Under the pieces are notes generated by a model. It made no database searches and was not told the DNA's origin. It worked only from the letters and a program-made list of their open reading frames with translations. From Amborella trichopoda (Eukaryota; Streptophyta; Magnoliopsida; Amborellales; Amborellaceae), in the NCBI RefSeq assembly GCF_000471905.2, contig NW_006500031.1, forward strand, positions 3,059,701 to 3,123,700: 64,000 bases of DNA, given 5' to 3'. Positions 23,918 to 38,600 of this stretch are shown piece after piece (positions within the stretch are counted from its first letter, which is position 1; each line of letters starts with the position of its first letter). The translations under genes were made by a program, and so were the position numbers.

Positions 23918-26900
23918 CTGCAAAATACATGCATAATTTACCAACCCCGAAAATAAATTGCACATTTATAAGATTCAAAAATGTCAAGCTCTAGCACATT
24001 TCAGCCAAAGAAAGAGAGGTGGACTGAAACTTCTCATGCAAAACCCAGTTGAATAAAACAGGAAGTATACCATAAATCAACAGGCCCTGAAAGAAAGAGG
24101 CATAGCCCATTGGGTAATCACCATCCTTCAAAATGACGGATGGTGATAGAGAGAGTGAGACGCCTAGAATAAGGTACGCCCCATCTACTGGGTACCACTC
24201 TCTCACTTACCATTTCAATGGGCAGTTATAACACAGGATACATTTTTTTTTCACGATCCATTGAGTTATAGCATACTTCCCCGGAAGGAGAAAATGGCTA
24301 CTGCTTGGCCATAAGAAACAGGTCTCAGTATCAAGAAAATCAATGACTTTCAAAACATAGCATGTTTTGGTAGGAACTTTTCTCACAATCCCAATTATTC
24401 TGGAAACCTCATAATTTAGGCAAAGAATGACTGATGAACAATGAGTGGACAACCTAAAAGACTTACAGCTATGTTCAATGTGGATAAAGACGCCATAATC
24501 CCCGAAGCAAGTACATTAGCAAGTAAAGTCCCCCATGGAATCCACATTAGGCGCTGATTAGACCCAAAGCCTCTACCATTAAACCGAGTAAGAAACCATC
24601 GAGTCCATACACCAAGTGGGCCAAACAAACAAGCCAGCCCTAGTTTCTTGGACCTTTGGCAAGTAAGGAAAATGCTTAGCCCCAATACCAAGGCCAACAT
24701 GACCAGGACAATGCCAAAGGAGACCATCTTATCCCTACAGCTCTTAACCCGACATTTCCCATCAAAGCAAGAAGTTTCGTAATGGCCTTCATGGTCCATG
24801 AATTGCCTTAATTTCTTTCCAGTCTCTATGCCAGACCTTATTGCACCAATCGTGATCCACAAGCCTGTTAGTCAATCATAAAACAAATATCACAATAAGT
24901 TTTATCATCAAAATTCACTGGGAGGCAAAATAATTCTACTTTGTTCTAAGTTTCATCCTTGATCAGTTAAGCATGTGATGGTAGTTTCCAATCTTAACCT
25001 AAACGGACTATAAAATATGTACCTCCCCATCTACTGCAGATAAAAGCACTCTTCATCCACCACAATATTATAGAGAGAAAATGTATATCTAGATGGTTTC
25101 AAGTGGATATCTCTTTTAACTTTGCATCAGTCGCAGAAAATAAATATGAATTTCTTTCTCGTTTTCAACTGGTTACCTATTGGAAGGCCCAAAAGGCCAA
25201 ACACCCATCGCCCCTGGGTTGTTAAAGTGAGCATTTTCTGGATCCAACTGCTGAAGGTGGTGAGGCTTCCCAGGAACCCCGTAGTAAGCCCGAGGGCTAA
25301 CTCCTCCGAGAATTCCAAGATGGTGGGTTTAAACACAAACCCAAACCATCCCATAAGGAAAGATCCAAGTATATTAGCTGGGAAGTCACTATAAAATAGA
25401 GGAGAATGATCATCTGTAAACCCTGCAACATCGGGCCCAAATACCACTTGCAAACCATACCTCAATAGTACCTGAAAATTGAAAAACATTAATAAATTCT
25501 ATCATGGTTCCTTAGAGGGACACAATTGAATAGAACTTCAGGATAGCAGAATGTGAAATTCCTTGCATACATGCTTCACACTTTCTAGGTGCAGGAGCGC
25601 ACATCGTATTAGTTCAAACTTATAAGACACAAGACGGAACTCGGAAACATCTCCCTTTACTCTAGATTAAGCCAGAGAAAAAGAGAGAGCCCTCAACAGG
25701 AATCATTGCAACCTTTCTAGAAGCAAGGAGAAGGACAGATAAAACCAAAAGGGATGCTACTGACCCACGACCTTGAAAACTAAACAAAAGTCTCTCTTTC
25801 TCATCCTAGATTCACGCCTTGAATAAAGTCATGTTAGAACAATGCAGAAAACATATGCTAATATATAATCTTATAACTAATAAAATCTCCTGAGATCTAA
25901 TAAATACGCCATTTTTTCTTACTATTGATGATAGCAATGATCATTGAATAGAAAGCAAACATTTGTTTTTACAGGTTCTGAACTAATTGTACAATTATGG
26001 TTGGTAAAGTGTTATATGCGTCGGGGGATGCATTCTTACCTTTGCATCCCCCAAGGCATAAACCATCCATCTCAAAGATGGATGTAAATGGTGGTTCATC
26101 AAAAAAAGGTTTATAACCAATGTTCCAAATATTTCCATCAAAATTTATTATTTTTATTTTTCAAAATTTATTTATTTTTACATATTAATGATCTCCATTT
26201 TAGAGATTATAAACCCCTTTAAAATCAAGGCCAAAATCCGATTGGGCGCATTTCTACATGAGTCCGGGGACCCATAGAAACCATGCCCATTATGGTTTAC
26301 AATCTGTACAAATACAAGCTACATACAGGAAAAGAACATTCAACACTATGTTTCGATATTAACGTTAAATGTATCTAGATGCAAGGTTAGACAAAACGGA
26401 TCAGTGAACCAGATCAGCCACCCCAAAAACCATGCCGAATCGATGGAACAGCAACGTTGATCGAAAAATAGGCCGGATCGGCAAAAGCCAGCATTGAAAA
26501 AAACTCAAAAAATCACTATAATTGCTTAAAAATCTAGGTTTTTAGGTTTCCATGAAAATAATGGTATTGCATTCTAATTTTTCAGTATTTTACACAATAT
26601 ATAAATACTAAGAGGTTGTCTCATGTCTGAGTGTTTGTTATCCATTATATTCATTTTATGGTCAAAATAAGATTTAAATACAGCTCATTGCAATAAAATT
26701 GATATCTCTAACTCAAATATTTATTAAAAAAAAAAAAGAATTCTAGAATAGTTTTGAACCTTTTTTATTTGATAGAGAGAAGAAAAAAAAACTATGACCT
26801 CACAATGAGCTATTGTGTTTTTATTAAAACAAAATAGAAATCAAGGAAAAAGCTATGGCCCTCCATTCTACTTTCTTATCCACATGCTTTCGCTACTCTA

Positions 26901-29550
26901 AAGTTTTTCCTTTTTTTTTTTTCTTTTGACAGTTTTTTTTTAATTTAAGAGTGATTCTTCTAGCTAATAAATCTGACCCCCAAAAAAACTGAGTCAATAA
27001 ATAAAGATAAAATAAGAAAAAAGAATCTAACATGAAGGTATTTCCAACAAAAATCAAATACATAAAAGAATCTAGCATTAAGGTAGTCCCAACAAGTAAA
27101 AATCACCAAGCCAAAAATATTTATTATAAGTATTAGGAAAAAGTGTATTAAGGTATTCCTTCTCAAAACATTCTTTGAACATGAATTGTTTGGACTTTTA
27201 GGGATCATATGAGATTTCTATTTTAACATGTGATCATATGAGATTTCTATTTTAACATGTAACATGTGGCTCACATATGCCTTTTTTTTCCTAAATCAAG
27301 AAATACAAGGGTTAAAGAGCGTGGTTTAAAAAGGGGCGACAGAAAAGAGGCGTGGCGTGGAGTAAAAAAGCGGGAGCAATCGTCCCACATTAAAGAGTTA
27401 AAGGCGTAAGACTCTCCATAAAGAGCTCGAGGCTCGCACAAGCTCCTAGCTTTCCCACTTGCACAACACACTTACTAAGGCATGCATGAAAGGCATGCAT
27501 GAGATGTAGCCAGCTAATGGTTGTGGCCCACTTTACAAATAAAAAATATGGGGTGGGCCACCACCCCTCTTTTTAAACAAAAATTCAAAGATGCACATAC
27601 AAAAATCCCCTCTTTCAAACCGTATTCAATGCACATACAAAAATTCCTCCCACCCTAAACCGGTGCAGGATAGAACAGGCTAGTTCTAATCTGAAAGAAC
27701 TGGCCTATTCTTGACAAAACAAGCAAGAGGCAGCCGGTTCAAGGAGGGACCTGACTGGCTCCCAATATATGACAAGAACTGGACCGGCTTCAACGATTTA
27801 CGATCTGGTTGTTAAAACCTTGTCCATATGTGAAAGAGATGACCGACCATTTTACATTCCACCTTTGCTTTGAGAGGAAGATCTAGGTTTCCTTCCAAAA
27901 AAATTTTAATGTTGCTGGTAGTATTGGCCTCAGTGACCAGTGACCATAATTTTGGGTAGATGGTCATTTGTTCCATCCACAGAGAATGATGAATAGATTT
28001 GAAAGACGTCCAAGGAAATGGGCTTCTGTTGCCTAATTAGCACCTGCAGAGTTGGCAAACTTGGACTCTGCTCCTAAACTTTTCATGGGCCCCATAGCAA
28101 GTTAGCTCAGTCAGTCTTGAGTGGACTCATTGTTTTTTGCAAGCTAGGAGTGTTCCCCTAAAAAATACTACAAAAATGGGGGAAAACCAAAACATAAAAA
28201 GAAAACAAAATGACACTCCCATTGACTAAATTTGAAAAAGCGAGTGAGATGAGAAAGGAAAAACAAAACAAAGTTAAATTTCAAACCACCCTATTCAGTC
28301 AAAAGGTTCAATGAGTGACACGTGACACACTTATAAAGCATGTATCAACAACACAATAAGCTATACGCCCACATAAGATGCAAAGGTGGAGTATACTACA
28401 CAACTTGAAGCATTACAAGAGCGTACCTACCAATGTTTTAACTATCAAACAGGTAGTTTGAACCGGTCACCCACCAATCCAAGCAAAATAGCCCGAGTCA
28501 CTAAGTTGGATCGGCAGACTTGACAAAATTGAGAGAAAAAAAAAAGGAAAAAAGAAAAATATACAAAATAAGGATTGAAACCCAAATATTTGATTACATA
28601 TAATAAGAAGTATAAATCAAAATCCATTCAAAAAATTAAAATTAATAAAAAAAAACACTTTGGGAAGAAAATGGTGGAAAAATTTCTTCTCTCTTGCTGT
28701 GTTTAGTCCAACAAATTAATAAGAAATGTTAGAAGACTCCAATACCAACATTTTGTATCAATTGTAGGTTATTTGGTTGAGAAATGAGAGAGAGATTGTA
28801 AGAAAGGCGGATTAAGTTTTAAGGCTAAAAAATGGTACGATGTTTTTGAAGAAATTTTGCCCAAATGTAAATTTTGATTAATTTTGATTAAATTTTGATT
28901 TTTTAAGGCTGAGGGATTGATTTGTGTGCAAATCTATCAAAATGGGGTTAGATATGGATATTAGTTGGAAAAAAATCTGAAAAATAAAACATTCTTTTTA
29001 CCAGATTTTTCACACCATAAGAGGGTACCAAGAGACTTGCCCAAGCGGTGCTCCTCCTATTCCAAGTCAACTCAAGTGATTTTGAGTTCACTTAGCGATT
29101 TTTGTATCACTGGTATCTATAACACCAAAATATGAGCTAAAGGAAAATCTAAAGAAACTCGATGAATATGTTGAACTAGACACATGGGGTATTGTAAATG
29201 AGAAAATTGGAGGAGGATAATAGCACAACTGCATTCAAGCATAAAAGGTCATCTGAACTCAAAAAAGGAAACAAAAACAGAATGTAGTTTCTCTTCCTAA
29301 GGGTATGTAACGGGGATGGGAGTGCTTGATTTAGATTTACTATCCTTGTAATTCATGTGCTCTACTGTATCTAATTCTCTTTCTTATGAATAGAATAGGG
29401 AGGGACCTAGTAAAACCCCTCGCTAGCACAGTGATAGAAAAGGGTAATTAATAAGTTTAAGTTATAAAAAGCAAACGTTGATATGGGGAGGGGCACACGA
29501 CTCAGCATTTTCCAATATCTAGCACATAGATGCACATAGGAATATCCTCA

Positions 29551-29581
<31 letters not shown>

Positions 29582-29612
29582 CAAACACACACACACGCAC
29601 ACACAAACACAC

Positions 29613-29648
<36 letters not shown>

Positions 29649-32600
29649 CATATAGTAACAAATATGTCTTTAACTTTGTTATATTAGTATTCCATCATAT
29701 AGTTCAATCATATTATATTACATGTTCAAGATTTAAATCTTAAATTATTCACATTATACGATACCACGTAATTACTTAAGATTTTCGTTAATTTTCAATA
29801 GACCATATTATCGCGAATAACTTCATATACCATGCATACATTTATAAAATATGCACTATTCATAATTTGTTCTTTTAGGAGTATTTTATACCAAAAGTAT
29901 CAATATGGCATCTTTGTATCAATTGTTGAAATTATGTCCTTTCAAGGACTTAAATTCCTTCATTTTTAATGGAAATTAATTTGAGTGGGAGTATAAGAGC
30001 GACATGACTCTAGGATCTTGGCACACTGGGACCAAGAGTCATGGAACCCCGATTAGATCACGACGAGGATTGATATATGGAAGGTATCAAAAGGGTTGAG
30101 GGCTACCTCTAAATATTCCAATGCGCCAAGATCCATTGATAAAACATGCACCATTCATAATTTGTTCTTTTAATATTATTTTGTATTAGAAGCATCAGTA
30201 TGGCATCTTTGTATCAATTGTTGGAATTATGTCCTTTCAAGGCCTTAAATTCTTTCATTTTCAATGGCTCTTAACTTGAGAGGGAGTATAAAGCGACATG
30301 ACTCTAGGATCTTGCGCATTGGGACCAAGACTCATGGAACCCCGATTAGGTCATGAGGAGGATTGGTATATGGAAGGTACCAAGAGGGTTGAGGGTAAGT
30401 CACGGTTTGTTGTAAAGTTTGTTTTGTCCCTTATGACTGAGTGACAGGCGGTCAGTTGTTATGTTAGTTTTGCTCGCATGAGGTTGATGACTGAAAGTTG
30501 TGTACGCGAAGGTTGGGGCCAATAGAGGACATTGACCTAAATCCCCGACTCTTAGAACCTTCTCGTGGCATGTGCATAAACAGTCGCAATGCATGGGATC
30601 TTGCTCTTCCACGGATCCACTAGATAGAGCTATGCACATGTGCCAAGGGAGAAACCTCGCACCTCGTGTGCATGTCCTCTAAGGGGTGCACCTGAAATCC
30701 ACTTAACCTTGGGGATTCAGAGTCGCACATCGACTTCACTTGATAGAATAATATCTTGAGCCCTTGATTTAAAATCGTGGGTCATAAGTTTGTTAGGTCA
30801 TTCCGAGAAGGTGGCTTTGGATTCTGAGTCCAGCCGAGTGGAATGCTCTATTTTGTAATACGACTCCAAAGATGCTAATTTCCGTCGTAAATGTTTTTAA
30901 TCATTGACAAAATCATTTGTTCTGATGAAAAATCATTAAAATGATTTTTGTGGATTTATGAGAATTTTTCTAGATTGTTTTGGACAACAAAAACCGCTTT
31001 TAAGAATTTGAATGTAATGACAATTAAGGAGAGTCTCCGGGGACCCCCACATGGAGATGACGTGGGGGTGACGTCAACCCCATGGGGGACCCCCTTGTCA
31101 TTTCATTGAAGAAAAAAATTTATATAGAGCCAAGGTTCTAAACAACAAATTAGAGCCCACCTCAAAAATTTCACTAGAAGAGGTTGTTTTGATGCCCAAA
31201 TATCCTCAAATTGATCATCTCGACATCAAGATGCATGGACATGAGAAAAAAATGGATTTCAAGTTTTGGAAATAGTCGCATCTTGTAACGTATTTTTGGA
31301 CCGTCAATTTTCAAGATTTTCAAGTGTTCATAAATCTGCTCGATCTTTACTATTTTAGAAGCTTTAAATTTTTTTAATTAAAGATGAAAATATATTTTAA
31401 GACTGTCACAAAGTTTTCCAGTATTAAAATCACATTTCTCGACACAATTTGAAGGTGGGCTCTAATTTGATTGCTTGGAGCCTCAGTTCTATACAACCGA
31501 ACCCTTCATTTAAAGGTGTTATATGTTGAATAGTCATGTATTTTGATTTTCCATAACATGTTGAATTCTGAAAAATTGATTTGGCACATGTTAAATGCCT
31601 AAAGCAAGTGGATTTGTGCACATGTGTGGGATATTCTAGAAGAAGTATAGGGTTTGTAATACTAATCCTAACCCTAAGGGCATATAGTAATTGTACACTT
31701 AACCACTTACCTTATGTGGCATGTTCTCATTGATCCAACATGCTCTTTAATAGAGAAGGAATTTTGAAAGCCTTTTTTCTGCTAAAATTTTGGTTTAATG
31801 ACCATAAGGACATACCCTCCATCATGGTTTTATCATTTATTAAAAATGTAGAGCATGGGCATTTTGATAACAAGAGAAATTGGAGTGAATTAAAGGGAGG
31901 ATAAGGGTGTTTAACTCCATACCACTCATCTTGATGGCTGATGGTGGATGGTGGGCTAGGATCATGCCTCTCTTTGTAGCCTTTGGTAAATGACATGAAG
32001 GGTCATGATTCATCATCTAGAAGCATCTCATCCTTTGAGCTTTGGAAACGCTATAAACACCCCCCTTGAGTTCATTTTTACACATGAGTTTCTCTCACTA
32101 GAATTTCCCCCCAAAAGTGGCTCACCCCAATCTTTGTCCTCTCTCTTTGGCACACATAAGTCTCTCTTTCTCTCTCTAATCTCTCTTTCTCTCTCTAAAC
32201 TCCATCTTCTTGTGATGAAAGAGAGCAGCCCCTTCAAGGTGAAATCGACCTCCATAAATGGTGGTCTAAGGAGCAAAGCTCATACCATGGATGAAGTAGT
32301 CATGCAGCCTTCATTATTTGAGTAAGGTTTTCAATTCTCCATTAATTTGATTGTCAATTCTCTATTGTATGTCTGCAATTACAGCAGTATCTCTTTCCTT
32401 TTTGTTGATCATTCTTTGGTCCTTTGATTCTCCATTTGATCTTTCATGATCCATGTTGTTCTTATAACTTCAGCGATGCACAAATTGAAGTAGCTTTCCA
32501 TGAGTTTTCATCCATGCACAAATTGAAGTAGCTTTCCATGAGTTTTGGTCATTTGATTTTCCAATTATTTTGGACTGATTTTCTCTGAGTTTTTCAACTC

Positions 32601-35600
32601 ATATCAATCACTTAGAACACCTTCTAGCTTCCTTGAATTGTCCATTTTTCAAAGAGAGATTGTGTCGATTTGCTATAAGCCACTATGTGAAGAAACTTGA
32701 ACCAATTTTGTGATCTAAAGTGTCACCTCTCTCCCACGGTTTTTCCCACTTGCAAGGTCTTTGAATATCTTCAAAAACCTTCCATAATTGATGTATGTAT
32801 CAATAGATTCTTGGCTTCCCATTTATTACATGATGAATTGGCCCGGATTTATGAGATGTCATCGTATATCACCCATTGGCACATAGGTAAGACCCAAGGA
32901 GGTAAACTGGGCACCGAGAGCTCCGAATGCCTTCCCATGGACTTGATGCACATTACACTTGAGCAATCATATGTTAATGTAATTGAGATATTGATTTTGA
33001 CGTATTTTCAAATGTTCAATTGATGTATAATTTTGCATTATAAGATTGAGCGTTGCTGAATTTTCAAGAGCACACTATTCATGATCTCTCTTTATGGATA
33101 GCCTTGTTTATGTGTAAGGGACCTAAATAGAATTGAATCCTCTTTTTAAGTGCATTTTGAAGTCATTAAGTCACTGTGGTAGCAGTGACCTTGTTGTAAT
33201 TTCATTTCAAGGGTTGTAATTCAAGTGTATTGTTGAAATTTTAGAGTTGTATTGTCTAGTCCTTGTGTACATTGTACTCCCTTGCATGAGATTTGGTTTC
33301 TTATACACTACCATCAATGTTGACACTGGAATTCTGCACGAAGCATCTGGGTCTCCTAGTTTACCACAACAAAAAAAGTAACATTTAGATGAGAATGTTT
33401 CTTGAAAGCATTCCAATATGAAGTACTACTTCATTAGTTATTATTGGAGAATAGAAATAAAAGATTTGGTTAGCTCTTCATGACTCTAAAGCTGTTAATA
33501 ATTTGGAAACAATTGGCACAATGCAATTCTCTTTTGTATAGATGGATTCCCGCACATAGCACACACAGTGAAGGCATGTATTTGTACAAATAACAAATGA
33601 CAAGCAATACGTGATAAACAGATTAAAAAACCTCAAGAACTTGCAAAACTTTTTGCTGCCTCAAAAGATTACCAAAGGTACTATGAAAACATAGCATTTC
33701 AATAAAATTGAAAATGGAGTTTGTACTCAAACTTCATCTATGCGAAAGAAAGTGCCATACCCCAAAAATACCAAAAAGAGCCAAATGGATCAATACTGAC
33801 GAAAGCTTAAACATTCGAGGAACATGTTCCTGTTTTGCCTGCCACATAATAAATGTATGAATTTAAGTTGAATATTCTCTTATTCAAAAAATTGAAATCA
33901 AATTGGAAGTAGGTTTTTCATACCAGCATACCAACATATGTCAAACTTAGTAGGTATTTAAAATGATACATATACAAATTGAATAGTGCTACCTATATTA
34001 AATAGGTATTTGAACTGATACATATACAAATTGCAGTATACAGCATTCCATGAATGAAATTGGAGAGAGCATTCATGAAAGAAGCAGCGCTCAGTCTCGG
34101 AAAATCACTAAACAGCCAAAATGGAACACAAAAAAATGATGGCGCTTAAGGGTGGATCGAGCACTAGGGATGTGTTAGGAGCCCCTCGTTTAGCCAAGCC
34201 ATCTGCTATGCTCAATGTTCCAAGAAATAGAGGCCTAGGACAGTGCCTGCCCAGGGGCAAAAATGCCCCCAATAGAGAGGCATTTTTGTACTTTTCCTCC
34301 TAAATAAGGGGGGAAAAGAAGGGTCCATATGTCCTAAACCCTTTTTTTTTTTACATGAGTGAAAAAACACAAGAAAAATATACATTTTTGCTTTCCAGTT
34401 TGATTGATCAGTTAATTCAGAGTTTTGAAAAATTGATGCAAACATCATCCTTTTGGTTTGGATTTGATTTTATAGATTTTTAAAGTTTATTAGAGGGCTT
34501 TTAGGAAGCATTTGAGATCAGGAAACATCTCAAATGTTGAAGATTGAAGCTCAAGAAATCTAGGCCGCCCACCCTTGTCTGGGCGGCCAGCCCCACCCCA
34601 CAGGTGCATAGGCACCACCCGGCCTTTTTTGGAACTTTGGCGATGCTACTGGCCTCTTGCCAAATACAATGAAAAAGTGAGGCACTTACCAATAAAATCC
34701 TTCAACATCTCATCGAATCTTCATAAGCAAGTAGAGACCCTATTGTCCCAATTGATGGTATTTTTTGAATGCCCTTGAAAGACTAACAAGGTGCTCAATA
34801 TCGAAGAGCTTGAAGCCTTGTAAGAGGGCACATAGCCATTGATTAGTTGTAATGCTGACGGGCCCCAAAAAGGATAAGATTGTGGTTCCCTTACTATCCC
34901 TGAACATTCCTCCCACACCTATGCTGCCTGGTTTCCGAATGAATGCCCATCAAAGTTTAATTTGATGGTGCCCAGTTTCTGCGGTCACCAGCACAAGGTT
35001 CAATGTTGAGAGTTCTACCACATCAGGCTATTACGTCCCTATTAGTAGGAAATACGAGGTCATGTAAGATTTGAAACCTTTAAGCTCTCTCATCCATTCA
35101 ATCACCATTGTTTTGATTTCTGCTTAACATATAGGATGGTTCTCTATTTGCCTTAGAAGGTCCTGTTACATTCGATCCACACATTCCAATAAAAGCAAGG
35201 GTTGAGGCCCTTCAACATCTTACTCCTGCCTTTGGTAGTGGGGGCCAGAAATAGGTCAAAAAGAGTTGTTCGATAGTTTCCGGCGCTACCCATTCTGCCC
35301 CAAACATTTCTAAACATTGGCTCCAATGGTTCCCTACAGCAGGGGACCAGAGGAAAAGGTAGGCCACCGTCTCCTCACTATATTTGCAAAGGATGCGTAA
35401 ATTGGGTATGCTAAAGCTAGGGCTTTGTTACTGGTTCAGTTTTTAGGATCTTTTTTGTACGTCCAGCCACCCAAACAGCTGGATCCTATAGGAGTCAGGA
35501 GGGAATCAAGAATGTTTGACCTCTGAGTTGGTGGAGGCCTTCATTTCTAAGAATGTGATAGAAGGATGACAAACTAGAAAAGACCAGGGACTGCAAATGA

Positions 35601-38600
35601 AAATGTCCCGACCAAACCAAGGCAGGATAAATCTTTGAACAGTAGAGAACGAACTCTCTAGTTTAAGCAGTTCCATGTCATTGAGATCACGTCTGAATCT
35701 TAGGGTCCACATTGGTGCCACCCAATAATTCTATAACCTCGGCAATGCCCTGCAACACCCCTATTAACTGTCTAGAACCCCATGTTGTACAACTCAAACT
35801 GAGCAGCAAACGATGCATCTCGTGTCGCATGATGACAATGAATGACTCAGATTTAGACACCACTTGAATTTATAAATTAACTTTCTAGGTCATTTTAGGG
35901 TCCAGATTTTACTTTTTTAAGCCCTACCACTAGTTTTACAAATTTTGCAATTTTACCCTCAAACCCTAGAACAATGGAGTGCTTACTAGTGTACAAACAA
36001 CTAGTGGAGAGTCAAGTGAATTTTTAGTAACAATAGGTCTATATCAAGGGTCAGCATTGAGCACGTACCTCTTTGTCTTAGTTATGGACGACTTAACTAG
36101 GCACCTACAGGATGAGGTATCATGGTGCATGTTGTTCGCAAATGGCATAATTTTATCGATGAGACTCGAAACGGCGTCAACACAAAGTTAGAACTTTGGA
36201 GGGATGCTCAGAATCTAAAGGCTTTAAAATTGGCCGGACTAAGACATAGTATATGACATATAAGTTTAGTAATAATAAGTGTCGAGACGAGAAAGTAGTT
36301 AAAATTGACAACCAAGAAGTACCAAAGAGACCACACTTTCATATCTAGGGTCGATAATACAAGAAAATGGAGAGATTGAAGAAGATGTCGCACAGAGAAT
36401 TAAAAATGGGTTAAGTGGAGACGTGCAACCGGAATTTTATGTGATCACCGGATACCAATGAAGTTGAAGGGCAAGTTCTATTGGACAGCTGTTAGACTAG
36501 CTTTTCTCTATGGAGAGGAATGTTGGGTGGACGAAAAACAATATACCCATAAAATGAGTGAAGTGGAGATGAGGATGTCGAGATAGATGAGTGGAAAGAC
36601 AAAAAGAGATAGAATTCAAAATTAATCCATTCAAGAAAATTTAAGTGTGGCACCAATAGGCAATAAGATGAGAGAGAGTAAAGTTAGGTGAGCAGGCCAT
36701 GTGTGACACAAACCTAGTGCAACATCTATTAGGAGGTACGAATTAGTTCAAGTAGAAAGCTCAAAAAGGGCAACGGGTAGACTCAAATGGTCGTGGTTGG
36801 AAGTAGTCTGAAAAGATATGGTATCTTATAGCCTCACTAAGGGTATGGCCCTTAATAGAGCAGAATGGCAAACCAAGATTCGTATAGCCAACCTCAATAA
36901 TTTGGGAAAGGGCTATAATGATGATGATGATGACCCTCAAACCCTAGAAAGTCTAAGACTCGGAATTCTAACTCTACTCTAAGACTCGAAATTCTAACTC
37001 TAGATCTCTTAAACCCTAAGAAACCTCTAGATCTCTGAAATCCTGAGACATTCCTGAAACTCTAGCAAGTTCTAACCTAACATTTCAAGACCACAAACTA
37101 CCCTAGTGTTTATTCTAAACCATGGTGTACCCTTAAGATGGACCATGCACTCTCATAGGCACTTTTGCTTCTAAGACCCTCTCAAATCATTGGGAAGACA
37201 CTAAAATGAGGGTCTCCGGCTCAAGCAACCTTCAAAGACTAAGGGAATGGTCGCCACGCACTGAAATTGTCTTATCCAAGCCCAAACCCAGGTATCAGGT
37301 ATGGGAGCCCAGCTACCACCAAGTCGGTGACTTTTTCGCATTTTCTTTGGCATTGTTTTTATTTGCATGTTGAGGATATCTCTTCTTTACTTCTAAGCTG
37401 TTTTCAAACTTTCATTTTAGTTTTCTAAGTGTATTTTAACTTCTTTATGGTTTAGGCTAGCCAAGATGGTCAGTGGCCCATAGGAAAGGACCCTTGTTGA
37501 TCAACTTCTCTCGGACCTTGATTTGACCAAACCTAAATTTTACCGTTTCTTTAGTTTGATTTAGTTTAGGTGCAAATCAAGGTAGAGGAAATTTCATCTT
37601 GACTTTGCATGTAAATAGTCTAGTACCCACCATGGGGCCTATCAAGTTACTCAACCGCCAAAACATCTAAACACAACCCTTGGAATCACATTCTGAAAAG
37701 GCAAATTTCATCCTCATAAGCCCAAAACCAGAGGCCCCAAGAAAGTCCTAGCTCAAGAAGAGCCCAAAGGCATATTACAAGTTTGCAACATGAGTTGCAT
37801 CAGTCACATCACTGTTATATTTTGGTACTTAGTCTTACATGAAGTCAAAAACTAGCAACCTGGTCTAGTCACATGCGATGCAAGTAGTGTCACAGTTTCT
37901 CCTCTTCCTGGAATACTCCTCAAGAATCTTTTTTTTTCCTCCGACTCTCCTCAAGTTGCATACGACTCAAGATGTGTCACAGTGCTCCTCTTGCATACGA
38001 CTCTCTAGGAGCACATCGTTGCTAGTATGACCACATAGTGGCTCATAGGGGTTATAGCTCGGTCCAAAGACGGTATGGGCATAACAAAAACGTCAATCAC
38101 CTTTCAATCGTTTGCCATGCAAGGATACCCCCATCTTTGACCCTGCCCTTAGAGACTTAAGTCAATTTTCAATAATTTTATTGTTGTTTATTCCTAAATA
38201 GCACCTAATGCCTTCCAACCAAGCCAGGGCATTGTTCGGTTTGATGCCAAACCCACAACCACGTCTTGGCCAAGGTCAAGGAATCTAACCACCAATCCAG
38301 AAGGCACTACAGCAATTCCCTTTTAAGCTATGAGACCATAGCCAGTAAGTTAAATCCTGGCCAAGTTAGAAAAATAGTTAGACACCCCAGCAGCCCAACC
38401 TATATGTAGGTAGCCTCTTCAACTACTGCCTTCAGCTAAGGCCACCCTGGATGATAAGGGTACTAGACAACAGCCAATTTCCACAACTTGGGAATTGCAC
38501 CCTAACCTTGCCCACATGGTAAGGCAAGGTAGAGATCTAAGCCCTTTATGACCATGAGCTAGTCAACTCAAATTAGGTTGACGTTGAACACCAAACACAA

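Larger units (their letters stand above)
25472..33760 (-). other. FEX intron 2 (8.3 kb) with repeat debris
   Basis: GTATGG at the donor and TCAG at the acceptor. Inside are two adjacent hairpins (26023-26084), short degenerate repeats near 26400-26480, 27660-27830 and 28430-28520, and a CA microsatellite. It also holds a roughly 290-base tandem duplication, an interspersed repeat shared with 49090-49420 and a possible small gene start near 32050. I saw no intact transposon in it. Confidence 0.75.

Noticed and set aside
23991..24206. 71-codon hydrophobic open frame between FEX exons 4 and 5
   Set aside because: The flanking exons join in phase without it to give a continuous second CrcB domain; no conserved CrcB block is in it.
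34121..34303. 60-codon plus-strand open frame with a 78-codon antisense frame
   Set aside because: No domain, no splice context; chance frame in FEX intron 1.
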